Positions 23,449 through 35,015 of a stretch of DNA of 64,000 nt are shown piece after piece. Position numbers and translations under genes: made by a program. The notes under the pieces were generated by a model, which saw nothing but the letters and a program-made list of their open reading frames with translations, was not told where the DNA came from and ran no database searches. Each line of letters begins with the position of its first letter. Position 1 is the stretch's first letter. The DNA comes from Panaeolus papilionaceus (lineage: Eukaryota > Basidiomycota > Agaricomycetes > Agaricales). Location of the stretch: NCBI GenBank assembly GCA_015501605.1, contig JADNRZ010000019.1, positions 1,012,258 to 1,076,257 on the forward strand, written 5' to 3'.

Positions 23449-24627
23449 TTAAGAGAGGACTTCAAGAAGTCTACGGTCTGTCGACCTAGGCAAGCGGGCA
23501 GCTAACAAGTCATACAAACCAGACAGGTCTGCCCTCCCACAACTTTGAAAAGTAATATTTTTCAAATTCACGTATGTTTCACTATTAAAAATTTCGTCAA
23601 GGAAGCGCCAGTTGACATCATACTGGTCCAACTGACCCGCACGGTCCAGGTGGAGTGTCAAAACAACGTGTTGAGTGAAGTGGGACGATAGTGAAGCTAA
23701 AACCCTGGGAGCCCAGAATAGTGCCGTGCTTTGCACATCTTGACGACAGTCAAGATAATTCTCGATACGAATTTGCTGAAGACGGGATAATTGTTTTAGC
23801 GTGGGGCTAATCGAGAAGCCGTAATATTTCCGATAGAGTGTTTGTATGGGGCTTCGAGCGTCATTGTCCTGGTTGCAAACTTGAAAGCTGTGCATGTCGT
23901 AGTTGCAAGTGTACCGGAATGAGAGCTTTTCAATCTGGGACCGGCGGGGAAGCAGGTATTTTCCCAGCGCTGGGAAGTCGGTCTCCTTCATAACATCAAC
24001 ATGAAGGTCTGTAAGATGATCAAAAGCATTGGATGCATTAATGCATGTAAAAAAATGGTGTGCATCTGTGTGCCGCAGAATAAGGGTGTCAACCAGCGGT
24101 GGTGTAGGTGGTGGGTTGGCGCAACCAGTGTTACTACTGCTTGACGTTTTATTATCGAAGTGGAACTGATCCAAAGTAAGGGAGCGTAGGCTGCGCAATG
24201 GCAAGAGGGCTTGTATGAGATGCTGAAAGGATGGTGCCGTAGTTTGGCTGATGGATAGGTGAAGGAGATTGGCGGAAAAATGGAGGACAACTTCTCGGAA
24301 TCCTTCTCCGTCTACGTTAAATAGCCAATCCGCGTGCCTAAGGGTGAGCACTCGGCAGTAGGTCGTAAAAGGTAGGAGTTGGCTACTTTGAAACAGATTA
24401 AAAAACCGCTTGTAAGAGGCACAGTCCAGGGACAGTGAATGAAAGAGCTGGGGCCGTGCCGAGCGATGCCAGGCTTGGCAAACAAGGCTACACGATTCGA
24501 GTGCGCGTGGGTCGCAATGCAAGAAGCCTATAATATAGTCGACAATTTCTTGAGGAATTCGAATGAAGTTACCATTTGGTGCTTTGAGGGAGATGGGCGG
24601 TTGAACTGGGGGAAAGAAAGGATTCAT
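23449..24627 (-). CDS. F-box/LRR-like protein, array member D
   Basis: This intronless frame gives 392 residues from ATG 24627. IPQEIVDYIIGFL and LESCSLVCQAWHRSARPQLF form the F-box-like region. The array blocks are kept but more diverged: HADWLFNVDG, LHFSANLLHLSISQT, LHLDRAGQLDQYDVNWRFLDEI, FQSCGRADLSGLYDLL. The middle of the protein carries a serine/asparagine insertion (SSSNTG, then NPPPTPPL) not seen in B or C. It is the most upstream gene of the four-member array. Confidence 0.78.
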   Translation of the reverse strand: MNPFFPPVQPPISLKAPNGNFIRIPQEIVDYIIGFLHCDPRALESCSLVCQAWHRSARPQLFHSLSLDCASYKRFFNLFQSSQLLPFTTYCRVLTLRHADWLFNVDGEGFREVVLHFSANLLHLSISQTTAPSFQHLIQALLPLRSLRSLTLDQFHFDNKTSSSSNTGCANPPPTPPLVDTLILRHTDAHHFFTCINASNAFDHLTDLHVDVMKETDFPALGKYLLPRRSQIEKLSFRYTCNYDMHSFQVCNQDNDARSPIQTLYRKYYGFSISPTLKQLSRLQQIRIENYLDCRQDVQSTALFWAPRVLASLSSHFTQHVVLTLHLDRAGQLDQYDVNWRFLDEIFNSETYVNLKNITFQSCGRADLSGLYDLLAARLPRSTDRRLLEVLS

Positions 24628-25084
24628 GAACAAGGAGGGATAGCAACTCCGCTTGTTTCTGGAAGACTTACTCGATTACTGACAGCGTGTAAACTTTTTA
24701 ACTCCCTAAAACTCAATTGCTTACATACCAAGTCGTTTTAGTTATGATCTTCGTCATCATCATTCCAACATACAATCAAAACATTCTTCGCCAACTGCCT
24801 GGACACGAGATTCATGAAACGTCCAGAAAAGCAAGTAGAGAGAGGTCATGATAGTATCACAGCTTTTTTGAAAAAACCCAGAAAAATAGGGCCCTATGAA
24901 TTGTTCAAACATCCAAGATCCAAGGCAGTTAGAACTTCAATGTTCGCTTCCAACATTTGACTGACTCGGCACGAGTCTCCAGGAGCTCATGCGTTTGGCA
25001 TTGACATCATCAACAAGCAGCAATTCGCAAAGTACCAGTTCTGTCAAATTCCCTTAAGAGGATAGCAAACTACCACAGGACGAG

Positions 25085-26405
25085 TCACGAGGGTGAAGAA
25101 GACGGCAGACGAGTAACGGTGGCCTCCCCACTTCCTCGAGAAATGCTGAACCGCGCCTTAGCTGATACCTCCCCTTCCCCCATAGCCACCTGATGATCCT
25201 CAAAGCAAGAATCCCAGGACAGCATTTCGACTACTGTTAGGTGCTCAGCGATGATAGTGGTGGCGGTGAGCTCTTTAATCTTGGTTGGATCCTTATGAAT
25301 GGAGCAAGCTTCGCAGTTGTAAATGCCGGAGAAAGACCAGTCCCTGCTGACGCAAGTGTGTTCCAGATGACTCTCGAGCATCGTACTTGGCGACAAAAAT
25401 AAGCCAAGATATAAATGGGTGAGCCTTTTGAGTGGTGAAAGTGCAGTGCCGATCATGGACTAGAATATGAAGTCGAACTAAGAGTCAGCAATGGCACATT
25501 GAGTTGAACTCAGAAGAGAAATTATGGGACGAACGCCGAAAATGTGAACATCTGGAGAGACATCTGGAATCGGGGAGCAAAAAACGCGCGACACGCTCTC
25601 TTCATAGCAAGTTGGGCAGCAGTCCGTCTTTAGGAAGCCAGTGGAACTGATCTCGAGCACGGCGAGACTCGGCGCAGCCTGGCCAACGAGCAAGAGAAGA
25701 TTTTTGCTGATCCAAGGAACACATGTCAAGGAAAGAGAGAAAAGATTCTGGAATGCTGGGGTACGGTTGAGATCGCATAGGACGTCAGTCAGAAATGAGT
25801 GCTGCGTAGCGATGCGTTCGTGCATCAGGTCCACTCGCAGAATTTTTAGGCCATTTAGCGAAGAGAGAAGGGTATGTGAAAGCGAGTTGCCAGAGCAATA
25901 CCTTGAGGTGATGCTTAAGGACCTAAAACAGCAGTTCACGACGTTCAATCACAAGTCAAAGGTTGGACGATACATACCTAACCCAAGAGTAGCCTCCCAC
26001 TAAAGAAAGGTTTTTATTTTCCGAGTCCACAGAGCGAAGATATTCCAGCAATCGGTCCTGCAGAGGTTCATCCTCCTGAGGGCCCATCAAGTATAGAGAA
26101 CGGAAGTATATGCGCAAAGTAACATGTCGAAGTTGCTTAGAAGTCAGGGTTAGCGATGCAAGTTTGCCATAGGATAGTCCAGTCCTCTCGGAGATTTGAT
26201 CAAAGCAGTCTTCAACATATAGTTCTATAATGTACTCCAGCAGTTCCAGAGGTGGGGTATATGCTTTCAAAGGTTCCGTTTTCGAGCCTGCTTTCTTGGT
26301 TCGACGAGTCAAGGAAGGTGACTTGAGGGCAGAGTTCAAAGATCTCATGGTCCTCAACGTCGTCGAGAGAACACCAGGCGATAAGATGCCTATAAGTGTA
26401 GCCAT
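25085..26405 (-). CDS. F-box-like protein, distant from the neighbouring array
   Basis: Three exons (26405..25978, 25922..25535, 25459..25085) join in phases 2 and 0 into 396 residues. After a basic N-terminus, PPLELLEYIIELYVED and LASLTLTSKQLRHVTLRIYF resemble an F-box followed by an LRR-like region (NLFSLSLTCVPWI, LAVLEISSTGF, LTHLYLGLFL). It does not share the WLFD.DG and FEN.GPAN blocks of the four-gene array and, unlike those genes, has introns. It is therefore probably an older, separate F-box gene next to the array. The second donor (GTTCGT) is unusual; it was chosen because it keeps the frame. Confidence 0.62.
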
Positions 26406-27113
26406 GATGCTAGTCTAGTCCAGGATCTGATAATGGCTGTAAGATGATGATGGTTGTGGATCAAGCGGACTCGAGGGTTCAGGCAGCCATCCGCGTTTGG
26501 AATAATTGCACGGTGATTCCCACAAAAAATGGATTTATTGACGCATTTATTTTCATATGTACCTCGAAAAGAGGCTGCATAATGTATTCCACAGACAAAT
26601 AATTTCGTATTATATGTAATTATGTGTAGCCCATGCACGAAAAAGTAAAAATTATGTATGTACAGTAAAAGGACAATGGTACATGTTAATGCAGCGGTTC
26701 CTCCGGATATCCACCAGAAAAATGCCCACAACGGAGACCATTATGGAAATAAAAGTTAGGATAGCACCAAGCAAATAATCCGATGCGCAGCATTAGCAGG
26801 CTAACGAAAGAAGAAGCCAAGTAGAATAGGTGTGAATAAAAAGGCAAAAACGTCCCAATATAACCAAATGCTATATTGAAAAATGGCGATAAGCTTTAGA
26901 CCTCGTCTGGTTTTATGATGATTAATTGTCCAACAACCAAGTAAAATCTTGACTAGGTTGCTTGACGGGTGGACCAGCTCTTCTAATGGAGTAGTTCACT
27001 TGAAAGTCTTGTTGTGACCTTGATGGTTGTGAGTTGCCCTTTGGGTCTGAATTCGATCTGGTATTGGACGACTAAGTGACACTGAAGGAAACAAGTTATT
27101 TAACATCAGAGAC
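26406..27113. other. Intergenic, no gene seen
   Basis: AT-rich sequence between the F-box gene and the 3' end of the RTC4-like gene. The only frame (26390..26731, minus) is hydrophobic and overlaps the start of the F-box gene; it is not convincing. Confidence 0.45.
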
Positions 27114-30100
27114 CTACACGTTCGTAGCACCAAAGCTAGAGGAAGCGAGCTCGCGCTTGTTCCGCGCACGTAGAAGAGGCGGAAGATCTGCGTCCTTCGC
27201 TAGAGTCTTCGTGGCAGGCTTCGGTGTATTATCGTTTAAAGCAACTTTGACGCGCAAAGAAGCTTCAGGTTTGAATTTAGGTCTTGGTTTTGGTGTCTTC
27301 ATATTATCCGTCTTGATGATCTCAGGTCCACTGCTGTCTGAATCTATATCCATATCGGAGGAGCTCTGGACTTTCTGTTGAGAGGGAGGCTTTGCTGCAG
27401 GAGTACGACTCGATGAGCGAGTCTTCTTTGAAGCAACGCTCTTCGTACTTTTCTCGCTCTCGCTGCTGTCTGAGAGGCTGAGGGACGCGAAACTGCCTTT
27501 CGTGGAACGGATTGGCCGGGGTTTTAATGGCGGAACAGGTTGAGACTCGCTGATGGAGGGAGAGCGTCGTCGTGCTTCTGATGTAGCCCGGTGGGCATTG
27601 CTTCGTTGTGCTGGTGGTGGCCCAATGTCAGAGTCATAAGAACTCATCTCGGCGGTGGTTTCCACTCCATGAATTTCCACATCAGTATTGGCGGTGCTGC
27701 GAGTGGTCCGACTTCTGGTCCTCGCAGGGCGCGCTGTGGTGGCGTCCATGGCAGTGGAGGAAGGGGTCTTAGCAATTGGCTTCGGTCTGGGTCTCGGTTT
27801 TGCTGTGATGGGTGGATAGTCTGAATCCTGGCCATCGCTTTCCTGAGCACCAGCGCGAGTTGCCTTTCGCTTCCCAGTCTTCTCGACTTCAGGTGCCTCA
27901 CCCAAATCCATCGCCTCTTCCTCCTGTCTCGCCTGTTCCTCCAGCAGGTCTTGCTCCTCCAGCTCCTTCCGTCGCTTCATCGCCCTGTCAAAGACAATTT
28001 GCTCGCTGGCTTCCAGGCCAACATCTTTCTTCTTCCCGGCCTCAGCGCTGTCATCTGGGAACATGGCGGCGCCGTAGGAAGAACTTTCCCTAAGAACTGT
28101 TAATGCTGTCTTCATCCCTGCCTCTCCAGACAACGATTGGTCTTCCATTACCAGCCGCACGGCCACTTCGGGGACCAGCACCCGTTGGACGAACTCGTTG
28201 GCTGTCAAAGGCATGAAGACTGCAGGGTCCACAGAGTCTGGGGGGAATAAATCATAGAGGGTTTGCTGGATAATCGCAGACCCAAGTTCACCATAGCTAA
28301 ATTGAAAAAGGATAAGCCAACGAATTCGTATACAGCATCGGGGTGTTAAAAAACTTACTATCCTGGTTGTGCCTTCTCGAAATTGGCGAACTGACCCCGT
28401 ACACCAGTAACTGATCGAGTGCCTTTCGTCTTGACCTCTTCTATGATTTCCTGCCAGAAAATACACCTACTCCGAGGTGTCCTCTTTGTTTTCGACAGGG
28501 AGTTGCTGTAGATAATATCCCAGTCATCGTTATTCGTTGAAGAGTCGGCATCGTTGATAAGGGCTTGAAGTTGCGGCTTCATTTTCCGCACACGCGATCC
28601 GAGTCGTTTCCAGTCTATTGATTTGGGCCAACCCTTGAGTTCTGCTTCAGGCAGAATTTGGGACTCGAATTGATGTCGTTGGCAGACCACAATAAAAATC
28701 CCCAGGGGGGCCTTCCTCCCCAATGCATTTGAGGGACGGGGGTCTCGAGACGATTTCTCCTTGGTAGCAGCCAGCAGACGAAGGAGGAGAGGAGAAGGGT
28801 TTGAGGGAAGGGGTGTGTCGCAATACGGACACAGTGTCTTTGGGTCGGCAATATTTGCAACGAGTACTATAAAAAGGAAAATTTAAGAATGCAACCAAAA
28901 TGCAGTCGACACTAAAGCTCACTTGAGTCCCCTTCGTCGTAAAAGTCTGCATGAGTATCGTCATGCAGAGGGCTGTATATGGGGGATTCGCCATGAGAAT
29001 ATGGCAAAAACGCTGAAGTAAAGCGACATACACAACATCACGCTTTGTCTTCTTTGAGCCTCTATCTTCATCGGAATAGCCGGGGGATAGCCGTTTACCA
29101 GACTGGAACCTGGACACGTCGCGGATGCTCGTCAAAACCTGTGTGCTCATAGGGAAAGGAGCTGGTTCGCGCGCCTTCTTCTTTCCTTTAGCTCTCTTGA
29201 GAACATCCATCATGTCTTCCTCATCGTCATAATCGTCATCTTCGTCTGACTGCGCCTTTGCCTTTCCTTTCCCTTTATCCAGATTCTTTGATTCTGCGAG
29301 CTTGTCTTTCGACAGAGGTGAGGGCATCGGGAACGCAGCGGGAATAGGAGCACGGGGTGCAGATGCACGAGGTCCCGGAGTCTTGTCCTTAGATAGGGGA
29401 GATGGCATAGCAAATGGTGCTGGTTTACGGACAACATTGCCTTCAGGCTTAGATTTAGGTCCAGTTGATAGCGGAAATTCCTTGGGGTGAAGGGACGTAG
29501 GGATACGGGTTGGTGATGGCATATGATATGGGCCTGGGTCTCCCGTGGCCATGGACCTTGTTCTGGGTGGGGGCTTAGCGTCTGAATCATCTTCATCGAG
29601 GGAGATAGCATCGTCTTGGAGTTTTGAAGACGAAGCATCAGGTTCGGAATCGGTACGGATGACCTTGGTTTTCTGGACGGGTCGTGGACGGGGCCTTGGT
29701 TTCGGTTTGGGTTTAGATGTAGGCGGAGAAGGACAGCTCGGAGGAGAAGAAAATGTCTTAGATGTCGTATTTCGTAATTGGGATGTCGTGGGTTGACTAG
29801 AAGGAGGCCCAGACTGTGAAGAAGAGGCCTCTGCAGGTTTGTTCTTTTTGAACTTCAAGGTGCGAAGGACATCTCTTTGGTCCTTATGAACAACCCGTTC
29901 CCCGTTGTTACAAGACGCCTCATCGGTGTTTTTGATCTTGGCCTTGGTCATACTACTCGCATCATCACTACACGCCCGTGAGGACGAAAGGAAGTCGATC
30001 TCGTCGTCTGATAGTCCCCAGTCATCCGTTGGTTCGCGTGCTGGCTTTTTACGCGGCTTTGGAGATGGGGGTCTGGATTCAGAGCGCTTCTGCTTGTCTG

Positions 30101-30293
30101 TGGTCCTTTTGGTTCTCTGGGAGCTTCCCCAACCGGATTGCGTTCCTTCTAGCCCTCCATAATCCACAGCGACAGGTTTGCTTCTTGTGCGAGAACCCAT
30201 AGCGTCCGCAGAGGGTCGTTTTTCGAGACGCAAGGTGGACGAAGTGTGGAGAGTCTCTCCACGAGATTTGATTCTAGATATCAGGCCCTCCAT
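27114..30293 (-). CDS. RTC4-like domain protein
   Basis: Four exons (30293..29032, 28972..28923, 28866..28359, 28296..27114) join in phases 2, 1 and 2 into exactly 1000 residues. The RTC4-like domain, at about residues 440-680, is assembled across the splices: TLCPYCDTPLP, VVCQRHQFESQILPEAE, GWPKSIDW, FWQEIIEEV, GQFANFEKAQPGYYGELG and LVPEVAVRLVMEDQ. Yeast Rtc4 was named for restricting telomere capping; the biochemical role is unresolved, and a nuclear role here is inference. Both flanks are long, disordered and charged (KPKPRPRPRP, DEDDDYDDEED), with repeated FAMPSPLSKDK / FPMPSPLSKDK units around residues 295-335. The protein is about 2.5 times the length of yeast Rtc4 because of these tails. 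Confidence 0.85.
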
Positions 30294-30657
30294 TTAGGCG
30301 CCGTGAAGAAAGAAAGAAAACCGGAAAGTTGGAGCGTCAAGAAATGCAACGCGCTTGGCACTTTCATTTCATGAGTGTCACGCGATGACAACACGAAGCA
30401 CGTGATAGTTGTCACATTTCGTGACAGTCTAATTAGATGAGCCTTGACATTGATCTGAGTCTCCTCATCATAAAGAAACAATGTTACAACGCCCGCTAAA
30501 AAGACTGCGCATTGACGCGTATTATAAATTTGAAACCATTGAGACAACATCTGGAGTAGACAAATATTTGATGTACGAAGGTCAATTATACTATTCCAAG
30601 ACAGCAATTTCCGCCACTGCATCCTCCACGACCACGACACGCGAAGTACGCGTCCTT
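30294..30657. other. Short intergenic region, no gene seen
   Basis: This is the promoter side of the RTC4-like gene and the 3' side of the GH5 gene. A direct GTGACA-type motif recurs (gtcacgcgatgac, gttgtcac, cgtgacag) within about 60 nt, without a known binding factor. Confidence 0.35.
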
Positions 30658-32664
30658 TCAAGGCAGATTGGGGCGAACTAAATTAAAATCGCGGTTAGAT
30701 ACGTTTGAATCATGAACATGGAATATTTGTCGCGTCTTACCTGCTTGTGCCCACAGAAGCTGATCAGAGCCGTTGGGATTGGGGGTAACGGAAAGTTCGT
30801 ATTGCGTATTGAAGGAACCAGCACTCCAGATGGTGTAACCAGTCAGGACATCAGAATTGGCCTTAATGTACGCAAGTTGTGCCTTCATGCTATATAGAGA
30901 CATTTTGATTAACTGAGAAGAGGGGATAGACTGAGAGGACATACGCGGTAACGCAAGATTGAGTGTTTCCAGCTCCGGTCTCACTGAGGAGTGCCTGTCT
31001 CTTACCATTCTGCCTGAGGTAGTTGGCAAGAGTAGTGAAAACAGCAACGTTGTTCTGGTTATGCCAGTGTGAATGAACGTCAAGATGTCAAATAGGTTTG
31101 CTTTTACCGTGCTGCACTCTGTGTGAGTTCCACTGTTGTCGAAGTCGAGGTATTTGTGAACTGAGAATATTTTCAATTGAGATCATTAGTAGTCATTTAA
31201 ACGGGAACATCGAACGTACCATCAAAAATCAACTTGTTGGTTCCACCAGCAGGATCAGTAACCCTCATAAGCATTGGGCCGGCTTCATTGGGGAATGCCT
31301 CTGCACTAGACCACGAGGAACCTATCGCATTTGTATTGAGGAGACTGTCTCACTGGGAGTAAAAAAGGGCCCTACCAGGGATGAGAATATATTGTGAGGT
31401 GGCTCCAGCAGCACGAATGGCGTTAACGGCAAGTTGAACACTGTTGACCTGAATTACATGAACATGAGTTATGCCCCTTAATATTATCATGGAAGCCCCC
31501 TTACCCATGTCGACACAGATTGCAAATCATGGGGTTCGTTCATAACACCGAACTAGAGGAAGGAATGTCAACAATCGCCACTTTAAGACGCGACAAATGA
31601 GCTACAATGATTTTAGGGTTGTTCCTGTATTTGGCAGCGAGTTGCGACCAGACACTGACGAACTGGTCATTGCTGGGACCGCCCTGTGCGATAATTTTAC
31701 CATTCCAACGGGCATAGTTGTGCTAAGAGGTGCGCAGAAGCTTTAGCTTGAGAACAAATAATGGAATAGAGGTCACTTACAAGGTCAAGAATCACATATG
31801 GACGTGTTGACGCTCCAAGAGCAGCTTGTACAGTCGCGTCATAGCGAGAGAAGAAGCTAGAGCTAATTTGACCACCCAGTTGCGGTGTCATGAGCTGCCA
31901 TGCTATTGGACCTGGTCAGGCGGGTACTGAGCCCGTATGGAGAAAACATACCGAATGCTGTGTACAAGGTCAGTCCGTGTCATTCCGTATGATTTCTCAG
32001 AGAAACTCACGAATTCTGAAGGCATTGACTCCTTGGGACGCAAAATGGTTGACTTGGAAATTCGGTGGATCAATTCCAGTACCAGAGAATGAACCATTCG
32101 TGTACTGGCCAGAAAGTTAGCTGATAGAGATTGTGGAAAAGAGATAATTTACTTACAACGCTGAAGTCATAACCAGCAAGGTTTACACCTCCCAAGAAAG
32201 GTAGGCCTCCGGCAGGTGGGGCGTTAGTATTCGTGGGGGGCGTAGACGTGGTGGTGGGCGAAGGGTTACTAGATCCTGGCAGGCATTGGGAATACCCTAT
32301 AAAAGCGAGAGATCTGTAATTAATGAAGGTAATATAAGTGTTTGTGGTAGCTTACAATCGTTAACATAGGTGCAGGTGGCACCAGAAACGCAGGTGGTGG
32401 GCCCATCTATTATTGTTGGTCATAAGAATTGAAGATAGGCCCCAAGCACTAGAATAACCTACTCCAGCCAATACCACCACCTATGGTTGCCACATAGGGT
32501 AATTAGAAAACATCAAGTCAGAGCACAATGATATCATACATTGACCATATAGCTGAAACAAGTCATGAGCAGTGATTTCATTTTCTACAAAGTGCAATGC
32601 AACATACGGATTGTTGAGCCTCAACGAGGACTGCTGCTACGAGGGCGAAAAAAACTGACTTCAT
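30658..32664 (-). CDS. GH5 endoglucanase with N-terminal CBM1
   Basis: Sixteen exons join in consistent phases to 390 residues: 32664..32608, 32552..32540, 32480..32463, 32406..32356, 32296..32157, 32104..32011, 31957..31952, 31902..31781, 31722..31606, 31552..31505, 31448..31376, 31321..31220, 31160..31108, 31054..30945, 30889..30741, 30677..30658. Order: signal peptide (1-16), cellulose-binding CBM1 (LYGQCGGIGWNGPTTC... WYSQC), Ser/Thr/Pro linker, then a GH5 catalytic domain of the subfamily 5 type. The acid/base glutamate is E212 in VMNEPHD and the nucleophile E323 in LLSETGAG. The secreted enzyme should cut internal beta-1,4 bonds in cellulose. Exons of 13, 18, 6 and 20 nt are unusual but each is needed to complete the CBM1, the RIPFAWQL core or the C-terminus. 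Confidence 0.93.
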
Positions 32665-32708
32665 TACAGATCTAGAAGTTACTAAGGCACCTTTGCGTGT
32701 AAAACGAG

Positions 32709-32716
32709 CTTTTATA
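32709..32716 (-). promoter_or_regulatory. TATA box of the GH5 gene
   Basis: On the minus strand this reads TATAAAAG, 45 nt upstream of the GH5 start codon, with no competing ATG between. Confidence 0.5.
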
Positions 32717-33967
32717 ACGTTTGGAAAATGTTGGCTAAACCACGGAAATATATACGGATAGGCGAGACGACATGGGCATGTGTCGAATTTTCCGGTGGAA
32801 CTAAAAATAGAGACAGAGGTAACATTCCCAAGGCCAATGAGAAGTGACAGAGAGGTTTAGAGTTGCCGAGGTCATGATTCCCTATGTCTAAAAATGCGAT
32901 CCTCCATCTAAACTTAGACAATTGGAGCACGGGCGTCTTTTACTTGATCAACGCTTAAATTAAAGGCACAAGATGACTGATAAATGGATCCTGAGTTCTC
33001 TGGGATGTGCGAAACGAAGAGACCACTTACCTCGAAATGATTGCAGCCGAACCAGTTGGGTAAACGTTTCAACCGTCGATTTTACGAAATGCATGCGCAA
33101 CGGCGACGGGGGTCTGCCAGGAATGGTACATCGAGAGTAGCCAAGAGCTCCAAGAGCCTTCACGAAGTCCACCTGACGAATGAGCCTTGGTCTTTTGCGT
33201 TCCTGATGATATGATTCACTAGTTCACCTAAGACGTATGTTTGACAGATCATGCAGAATTGCTCCGGAGTTGCTCAGCTATAGCGCCGAACTGCCAGCTC
33301 AGTAGTAGTGTGGGTGAGTGAGTGTCGATAGGTTGTACTTGTGGAATACCTCGGATCGCTGTGCATTCTAGTAGAACACATGAAATTTTTGGAATGGTGG
33401 ATAAACATACAATGGCACCTTTAGATCTGAGAAATGACTGTTCGCTGATAGAATTTGAGTATTTCTAAATTCTGAATGACGTAGAAGGTTGTTTGGTTTA
33501 TCTAGCAGCAAGTACATTGAAGCCCACAGCGAAGCAAACCCTGTCGAGACTATACACCGGGACATAGGCAGCAGGAAACCAGAGGAAAACACCCAGATGC
33601 CATTGCTAGTGAACGAACTGCATACAAGTTCAAAGGTCCAAAGATACACAAGGATAAATCAGGGATAAATATTCGGCAATTGCCGTCTATGTATATGTGG
33701 CTGTGCCGCAGCTCAACACCCTCAAAAATCTCTCTACCCTAGCCTCAGGCTCTTAAGTATTGGCGCTTCCATAAAGTCATGAGCTGTTGACGAAAAGGCG
33801 CCTACATTCTTTCAAAATGCATGTCCTTGCCCACTCATAGTCCGGTCTCTATCCAACGTATGACTTGCGTATGACGCAAATTCATTGGGATAACACGCGT
33901 GACGCGACAACAATCCGAGTTTCTTGAACCTTCTTCGACTTAACTATCGTCAATATTACCAGCAACC
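32717..33967. other. Intergenic, 1.25 kb, one possible coding relic
   Basis: Around 33010..33190 (minus) two overlapping frames look protein-like, one with VDFVKALGALGYS followed by ETFTQLVRLQSF and a GTAAGT donor. Neither has a supported start or partner exon. I see nothing else in the stretch. Confidence 0.35.
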
Positions 33968-34720
33968 ATGTCTTTGAAGTTCATCGACCTTTCTCATCCT
34001 CTCGACTCAGATGTTCAAGTGTATCCTGGAGATCCTGTAATGTCTTCTCATCCGTGCACGACGATTGCGAAGGATGGATACAACGTTACCAGTCTTAACA
34101 TGGGATCACATACGGGAACCCATCTAGATGCACCATATCATTTTATCCAGGACGGACGAAAAATAGAAGAGATACTGCTTGAAGAACTAGTTGGACCATT
34201 CGTCTTGGTAGATCTGGCATCAGAGGATGATCCCCGACCAACCCTCAAGGAACGCCAGAGGATAACATGGGAAGGTCATATCTCTCCTGCTCTGGAAAAA
34301 CATGCAGAGGCTACATCTCACAAAACCTTACCAAGCATATTGTTAATTCGTACGGGCTGGTCTGAGCACTTCAAAACTCCCACCTACTTTCATCACCCGT
34401 ATCTCACCAAGGACGCTGCCGAGCGGGTCCTCGAGGCAGGCTTTCGCGTAATCGGTGTTGATACAGCCAGCCCAGACGAGACACCCATTGACGGGTTGGG
34501 AGGTGAAGAAGGGTTTGGGTTTCACGAAGTTGTCCTTGGCTCAGGCTCCATGATCGTCGAGAACCTCACCAATCTGGACTCTCTCGTGCGAGCCTTGAAA
34601 AGTACGGGGCGTAATACTGGGAGCTGGGTCGTGAGCCTAGCACCTCTGAGATTAAGAGGATGCGATGGTTCCCCGATCAGAGCGTTTGCGTTTCACTCAT
34701 CTACGGTCGCCAACTCATGA
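33968..34720 (+). CDS. Putative cyclase-family metal-dependent hydrolase
   Basis: A single exon encodes 250 residues. It matches the cyclase family that includes kynurenine formamidase-like enzymes. The metal-binding signature H-x-G-T-H-x-D-x-P-x-H is complete at residues 48-58 (HTGTHLDAPYH). Other family features are DLSHPL near the N-terminus, IRTGW in the middle, GVDTASPDE and FHEVVLGSGSMIVENLTNLD near the end. Members hydrolyse amide or cyclic bonds of small molecules such as N-formylkynurenine, but the substrate of this protein cannot be set from sequence. No signal peptide is present, so it is probably cytosolic. It converges on the HEM13 gene, the stops being 295 nt apart. Confidence 0.87.
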   Translation: MSLKFIDLSHPLDSDVQVYPGDPVMSSHPCTTIAKDGYNVTSLNMGSHTGTHLDAPYHFIQDGRKIEEILLEELVGPFVLVDLASEDDPRPTLKERQRITWEGHISPALEKHAEATSHKTLPSILLIRTGWSEHFKTPTYFHHPYLTKDAAERVLEAGFRVIGVDTASPDETPIDGLGGEEGFGFHEVVLGSGSMIVENLTNLDSLVRALKSTGRNTGSWVVSLAPLRLRGCDGSPIRAFAFHSSTVANS

Positions 34721-35015
34721 GTAAGTAACTTTGTAGCTTTCAGTGAATCCTTCCTTTCAACTTGAAAATATCTGATCGAATCTTACGCGTCATTTAGCGC
34801 TCTGACTATGAAACGGCGTAGCAGATAATTGACAAAAATATTCAACGAGACCGCGTCGTTATTTGTAGTATTTCTCCTGATGTCTGGTTGGAGCAAGTGT
34901 ACTGTCTATATCACGTCATAGAGCGAGGTTAAGGTGATTACAAAAGAAATAAAATGTTATAAATACAAGGAGGTCTAATTCTTTATCGTTTTACCATCAT
35001 ATTGTCAGCCTTCTA

